From assembly GCA_963602355.1 (NCBI GenBank), contig CAVCIU010000056.1:1-7913 (forward strand): a DNA stretch of 7,913 nt, written 5' to 3'. Position 1 is the first letter of the stretch. Each line of letters opens with the position of its first letter. The stretch comes from UBA791 sp963602355. Lineage in GTDB: Bacteria > Cyanobacteriota > Vampirovibrionia > Gastranaerophilales > Gastranaerophilaceae. Both the position numbers and the translations under genes were made by a program. Shown here piece after piece: positions 4,979 through 7,913 of this stretch. The notes below the pieces were generated by a model. The model was not told the DNA's origin, did not search any database, and saw only the letters and a list, made by a program, of their open reading frames with translations.

Positions 4979-4983
4979 TTTTG

Positions 4984-5010
4984 AAAAAGAGACCTTCAAA
5001 GGTCTCTTTT
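4984..5010 (+). terminator. Terminator copy after the tRNA remnant
   Basis: The stem GAGACCT/AGGTCTC with loop TCAA is followed by TTTTATATT. It differs from the tRNA-Ala terminator in one loop base and in the A run before the stem. Five T on the other strand make it possibly bidirectional. It now has no obvious transcript to end on the plus strand. Confidence 0.65.
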
Positions 5011-5092
5011 ATATTGTCCTGATTTAATTTTGAAAGTTCGATTATTTTTAAGAATACAAAAAGTATAATTTTATTGCGAAGATTTCGGCAAC

Positions 5093-5124
5093 AAAAAAAA
5101 AGAGGAGAAAGTTATTTCTCCTCT
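5093..5124 (-). terminator. Rho-independent terminator of trpRB
   Basis: AGAGGAGAAA pairs with TTTCTCCTCT around a 4-base loop (5101-5124). On the minus strand eight T follow (5100-5093). It lies 21 bases after the trpB stop, closing the operon without trpA. Confidence 0.9.
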
Positions 5125-5145
5125 TTTTCTATAAATTTATTTTTT

Positions 5146-6354
5146 TTATTTTAAAGGATATTTTTCCAAAACGAATGCAATATCTTTATCTCCTCTACCA
5201 GAAAGATTAACCAAAATCTTTTCATTAGGTTTCATTTGAGCAAGTTTAATTGCATAAGCCACAGCATGAGAGCTTTCCAATGCAGGAATAATACCTTCTA
5301 ATCTTGAAAGTTCATAAAAAGCTGAAACAGCTTCTTTATCGTTTACAGTTACGTAATTAACTCTGCCAGTATCGTTTAAATAGCAGTGTTTTGGTCCAAC
5401 CCCTGGATAATCCAATCCACTAGCTACAGAATAAGCATTTGCAGGATTTCCTTCTTCATCTTGTAACAACAAGCATTTAAAGCCGTGCAATATGCCTGCT
5501 TTGCCGTAAGTAATACTTGCAGCATTTTCACCCAATTTTTCACCTTTACCCATGGGTTCAACACCGTAAATATTCACATCTTCATCATTTAAAAATCCAT
5601 TAAAAATTCCGATTGCATTTGAACCACCGCCAACACAAGCTACAACGTGATTGGGAAGTTCGCCTGTCATTTCAAGAATTTGTCTATGAGCTTCTTTACC
5701 AACAACAGTTTGGAAATGTTCTACAATCATTGGGAATGGGTGAGGACCAACAACTGAACCTATAGCATATAAAGCAGTTTCGTATTCCTTTGAATATGCG
5801 ATAAAAGCTTCATCTACAGCTTCTTTCAATGTCATTGTTCCACTTTTTACAGAAACGACATTCGCGCCCAAAATTTTCATTCTTTCAACATTTGGTTTAG
5901 CTTTTTGAATATCAACTTCGCCCATATAAATATCACATTCAAGACCCAAAAGAGCCGCTGCAGTTGCTGTTGCAACGCCGTGTTGACCAGCACCAGTTTC
6001 AGCAATAATTTTTTTCTTACCCATTTTCTTTGCAAGTAAAGCTTCACCTAAGCAATGGTTAATTTTATGTGCGCCTGTGTGATTTAGGTCTTCTCTTTTT
6101 AAATAAATTTCTGCACCATATTTTTCAGATAAATTTTTTGCGAAATATACAGGACTAGGACGTCCAACATAATATTGCAACAAGTCATTCAATTCTTTAT
6201 TAAAAAGAACATCATCTTTTAATTTATTAAAGCATTCTGTAATTTTTTCAAACTCAGCTTTCAAACCTTCTGGTAAGAATTGACCGCCATAGTTTCCAAA
6301 AAAGCCATCTGCTGTTGGTAATGTAATGTTATTATTAATTGTGTTTGTTTCCAT
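5146..6354 (-). CDS. trpB: Tryptophan synthase beta chain
   Basis: PLP enzyme that joins indole and L-serine to give L-tryptophan in the cytosol, normally in an alpha2-beta2 complex with TrpA. The 402-aa length is normal. Key features are present: LKREDLNHTGAHKIN with the PLP lysine K97, ETGAGQHG with the catalytic Glu E119, the phosphate-binding GGGSNAIG (about 242-249), and C-terminal NLSGRGDKD with S385 facing the pyridine nitrogen. Motifs such as GRPSPVYFAKNL and SHAVAYA fit the classical TrpA-associated type (TrpB1) rather than stand-alone TrpB2. The ATG at 6354 lies inside the end of trpR (20-base overlap) with GGAG 10 bases upstream, implying coupled translation. No trpA follows; the terminator comes directly after. 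trpA may be elsewhere, or the enzyme may use external indole. Confidence 0.98.
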   Translation of the reverse strand: METNTINNNITLPTADGFFGNYGGQFLPEGLKAEFEKITECFNKLKDDVLFNKELNDLLQYYVGRPSPVYFAKNLSEKYGAEIYLKREDLNHTGAHKINHCLGEALLAKKMGKKKIIAETGAGQHGVATATAAALLGLECDIYMGEVDIQKAKPNVERMKILGANVVSVKSGTMTLKEAVDEAFIAYSKEYETALYAIGSVVGPHPFPMIVEHFQTVVGKEAHRQILEMTGELPNHVVACVGGGSNAIGIFNGFLNDEDVNIYGVEPMGKGEKLGENAASITYGKAGILHGFKCLLLQDEEGNPANAYSVASGLDYPGVGPKHCYLNDTGRVNYVTVNDKEAVSAFYELSRLEGIIPALESSHAVAYAIKLAQMKPNEKILVNLSGRGDKDIAFVLEKYPLK

Positions 6355-6625
6355 TTTTAAATTTCTCCATAAAATACTCTGCTATAACCGAATTTTTTTC
6401 TTTCAGAATTTTTGAACCTCTTGTAACCTTGCAAAGACTGACATTAAGCTCTTTAACAATATCACGTTGAGTTCTTCCTTCTGCTAACATAGACAGGATA
6501 CGCCATCGCTTAGACAATGTTTGCATTTCCGATTCGGAAAGTAGTTCTTTTAAAAGAGAAGCGACTTCCTCTTTTGAATTTTGTTCTTTTATAAATTTTG
6601 CAATTTCATCAATGTTACTGTTCAT
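6335..6625 (-). CDS. trpR: Trp repressor family protein (TrpR)
   Basis: A 96-aa all-helical DNA-binding protein. The core SLLKELLSESEMQTLSKRWR, then LAEGRTQRDIVKELNVS, then VTRGSKILKE (about 23-76) aligns over its length with E. coli TrpR, including the helix-turn-helix and the TRGS recognition-helix motif. R40 and R69 correspond to E. coli R54 and R84, which contact tryptophan. E. coli S88 is replaced by Ile (I73) and T44 by Ser (S30), so corepressor binding may differ. The gene lies directly before trpB, as in chlamydial trpRBA, and two matching palindromes flank its promoter, supporting autoregulation. The only sensible start is the ATG at 6625; it has no ribosome binding site, and the predicted transcript begins at or near this ATG. 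A YerC-type regulator is the alternative, less likely given TRGS. Confidence 0.9.
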   Translation of the reverse strand: MNSNIDEIAKFIKEQNSKEEVASLLKELLSESEMQTLSKRWRILSMLAEGRTQRDIVKELNVSLCKVTRGSKILKEKNSVIAEYFMEKFKNGNKHN

Positions 6626-6632
6626 AGTAACA
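6613..6632. promoter_or_regulatory. TrpR operator O1 over the start codon
   Basis: TGTTACT, a six-base spacer and AGTAACA form a 7-bp-arm palindrome. The spacer contains the trpR start codon. It shares arms and spacer length with O2 36 bp away, so the same dimer probably binds both. The 18-bp core is the same size as the E. coli trp operator core, though the sequence differs. Confidence 0.72.
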
Positions 6633-6660
6633 AGATAAACTAAAAATTTGTTACTGTCAA
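6632..6660 (-). promoter_or_regulatory. trpRB promoter giving a leaderless mRNA
   Basis: Perfect -35 TTGACA (6660-6655), a 17-base spacer and -10 TATCTT (6637-6632, four of six). With a six-base discriminator the start would be at 6625, the A of the trpR ATG. Confidence 0.72.
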
Positions 6661-6671
6661 TAGTAACAAAT
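6646..6671. promoter_or_regulatory. TrpR operator O2 over the -35 box
   Basis: ATTTGTTACT, a six-base spacer and AGTAACAAAT form a palindrome with perfect 10-bp arms. The -35 hexamer TTGACA falls across the spacer. Binding would directly block polymerase. The longer arms suggest it is the stronger of the two sites. Confidence 0.75.
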
Positions 6672-6792
6672 GCTAATATTTTACAATTTTTAATAATACA
6701 ACTTAAATATTTTTGTAAAAGCCAGTTTTAATAAGGGTTTTAGCATATATAAATTTTCTGTTACAACATTAGTAATTCCACAAAAAGTATAG

Positions 6793-6798
6793 TATAAT
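6793..6798 (+). promoter_or_regulatory. Likely -10 box of pflB
   Basis: A perfect TATAAT lies 53 bases before the pflB start. No good -35 hexamer is seen at 16-18 bases, which suggests an activator-dependent promoter. I see no FNR-like TTGAT-N4-ATCAA site. The stretch 6672-6790 otherwise shows only A/T-rich sequence with a loose TTTTACAA/TTGTAAAA inverted repeat (6679-6686 and 6713-6720). Confidence 0.45.
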
Positions 6799-6850
6799 AT
6801 TTAATGGCTTAAAACAAAAAGATAAAAAATAATAATATAGGGGAAGGATT

Positions 6851-7913
6851 ATGACAGCAACATTAGTAGAAAAAAAGCTATACCCAACTACTGAATTTGT
6901 CGGGGGTAAATGGCAACAAGAAATAAATGTTAGAGACTTCATTCAAAAAAACTACACACCTTATGAAGGCGATTCTAGTTTTTTAGCAGAAGCAACTGAG
7001 TCAACAAAAAAATTATGGCAAGAATGCTGTGGTTTATTAAAACAAGAACGAGAAAACGGCGGTGTTCTTGATATGGATACAAAAATCGTATCAACAATCA
7101 CATCACACGGTGCCGGTTACATTGATAAAGACCTTGAAACAATCGTTGGTTTACAAACAGATGCACCTTTAAAACGTTCTATGCAACCATTTGGTGGCAT
7201 AAGAATGGCAGAAGGTGCTTGCAAATCTTATGGTTACGAAGTAGACCCAGAAGTTTCTGAAATTTTTACAAAATACAGAAAGACTCACAATCAAGGTGTT
7301 TTTGATGTTTACACACCAGAAATGAAAGCTGCAAGACACGCAGCAATTATCACAGGTCTTCCTGATGCGTATGGCAGAGGCAGAATAATCGGCGATTACA
7401 GAAGAATTGCCTTATATGGTATCGACAGACTTATTGAAGATAAAAAAGAACAATTCAAATCACTTGAAGGCGAAATGCGTCCAGAACGTATTCAATTAAG
7501 AGAAGAAATCACTGAACAAATCAGAGCTTTAGACGAAATGATTGAACTTGGTAAAATTTACGGCTTTGACATTTCTCAGCCAGCTCGTAATGCTAAAGAA
7601 GCTATTCAATGGTTATACTTCGGCTACTTATCAGCTGTAAAAGAACAAAACGGTGCTGCAATGAGTATCGGTAGAACTTCAACCTTCTTAGACATATATA
7701 TTGAAAGAGATTTAAAAGAAGGTATCATCACAGAAGCTGAAGCGCAAGAAATGATTGACCATTTCATTATGAAATTACGTCTTGTAAAATTTGCAAGAAC
7801 TCCTGAATACAATGAATTATTCTCAGGCGATCCAACTTGGGTAACTGAATCTATCGGCGGTGTTGGTATTGACGGAAGACCTTTAGTTACTAAAAACTCA
7901 TTCCGTTACTTAC
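6851..7913 (+). CDS. pflB: Pyruvate formate-lyase, N-terminal half (cut by window edge)
   Basis: Glycyl-radical enzyme that splits pyruvate plus CoA into acetyl-CoA and formate in anaerobic cytosol. The visible 354 codons cover a little under half of a typical protein of about 750 aa. The match to E. coli PflB is strong throughout: NVRDFIQKNYTPYEGD, TITSHGAGYI, FRYL at the cut, FGGIRMAEG, EYRKTHNQGVFDVYTP-like KTHNQGVFDVYTP, GLPDAYGRGRIIGDYRR and SGDPTWVTESIGG. W330 corresponds to the pyruvate-pocket Trp333. The catalytic Cys pair and the C-terminal glycyl-radical loop lie outside the window, so activity cannot be fully confirmed. The ATG is preceded by GGGGAAGGA. It is divergent from trpRB with 225 bases between. 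The activase gene pflA is not in view and may follow. Confidence 0.98.
   Translation, partial: MTATLVEKKLYPTTEFVGGKWQQEINVRDFIQKNYTPYEGDSSFLAEATESTKKLWQECCGLLKQERENGGVLDMDTKIVSTITSHGAGYIDKDLETIVGLQTDAPLKRSMQPFGGIRMAEGACKSYGYEVDPEVSEIFTKYRKTHNQGVFDVYTPEMKAARHAAIITGLPDAYGRGRIIGDYRRIALYGIDRLIEDKKEQFKSLEGEMRPERIQLREEITEQIRALDEMIELGKIYGFDISQPARNAKEAIQWLYFGYLSAVKEQNGAAMSIGRTSTFLDIYIERDLKEGIITEAEAQEMIDHFIMKLRLVKFARTPEYNELFSGDPTWVTESIGGVGIDGRPLVTKNSFRYL

Larger units (their letters stand above)
3085..4983. mobile_element. Putative accessory segment between two tRNA-Ala 3' ends
   Basis: The segment is bounded by the real tRNA 3' end plus terminator (3061-3114) and a degenerate tRNA 3' end plus terminator (4950-5010) in the same orientation. 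Inside are a 48-codon gene, a candidate small RNA and a two-gene minus-strand operon with a DUF3800 protein, a family often found on islands. No integrase or transposase is present. It may be a remnant or satellite integrated at the tRNA, or an old duplication of a tRNA cassette that was later filled. Confidence 0.4.

Noticed and set aside
6679..6720. TTTTACAA/TTGTAAAA inverted repeat in the trpR-pflB interval as a terminator or operator
   Set aside because: Arms are A/T-rich and 26 bases apart with no T tract; no support beyond composition.
6759..6777. A third TrpR-like operator (TGTTAC...AGTAAT) before pflB
   Set aside because: Spacing is one base short of O1 and O2 and the right arm is imperfect; probably chance in A/T-rich DNA.
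7624..7812. Open frame on the minus strand, 62 codons
   Set aside because: Opposite strongly conserved pflB sequence.
1..7913. CRISPR array, transposase or integrase
   Set aside because: No evenly spaced repeats with unique spacers and no recombinase motifs were found on either strand.

Overview
This is an AT-rich window with strong AGGAG-type ribosome binding sites, compact overlapping gene pairs and many Rho-independent hairpins. The genes suggest an anaerobic or facultatively anaerobic bacterium with a Gram-negative-type envelope: pyruvate formate-lyase, an HlyD/YbhG periplasmic adaptor and a signal-peptide-bearing Cys-rich Spy/CpxP-like protein. A host-associated lineage such as Gastranaerophilales (Vampirovibrionia) is possible, but that is a guess from gene style and composition, not a demonstrated assignment.

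Layout. Positions 1-1430 (minus) hold a CecR-type TetR regulator and, overlapping its stop by 8 bases, the start of a YbhG-like adaptor; ABC exporter subunits probably follow outside the window. The regulator's promoter carries a perfect 20-bp palindrome between its -35 and -10 boxes, a textbook place for autorepression. Positions 1448-2013 (minus) hold an unrecognised Ser-rich 150-aa protein with a perfect 34-bp hairpin terminator and an odd GC-rich repeat just after its stop. Positions 2109-2725 (minus) hold the secreted 19-cysteine protein.

Positions 2855-3117 (plus) are a complete transcription unit for tRNA-Ala(UGC): promoter, a leader of about 118 nt, tRNA, terminator. The leader contains a degenerate copy of the 5' half of the same tRNA, followed by a segment perfectly complementary over 12 nt to the real tRNA's D-arm region. 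Further fragments of the tRNA lie downstream: an antisense T-arm piece at 3232-3247, and a sense 3'-end piece with a near copy of the terminator at 4950-5010. Between the two 3' ends lies an accessory-looking segment. It holds a 48-codon gene, a candidate small RNA with its own promoter and terminator, and a two-gene minus-strand operon: a DUF3800 RNase H-like protein and a four-Cys protein that may be a nuclease.

Positions 5093-6671 (minus) hold a trpR-trpB operon that ends in a terminator with no trpA. Its promoter is flanked by two nearly identical operators, one centred on the -35 box and the other on the predicted transcription start, which coincides with the trpR start codon. The mRNA is therefore predicted to be leaderless. 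Divergently, from 6851 to the window edge, lies the first 354 codons of pflB.

The strongest candidates for something undescribed are the tRNA-mimic leader with its mutually exclusive anti-D-arm pairing, the scatter of tRNA-Ala fragments around an accessory segment, and the twin-operator leaderless trpRB promoter. All are read by eye and need alignment, folding and transcript data.
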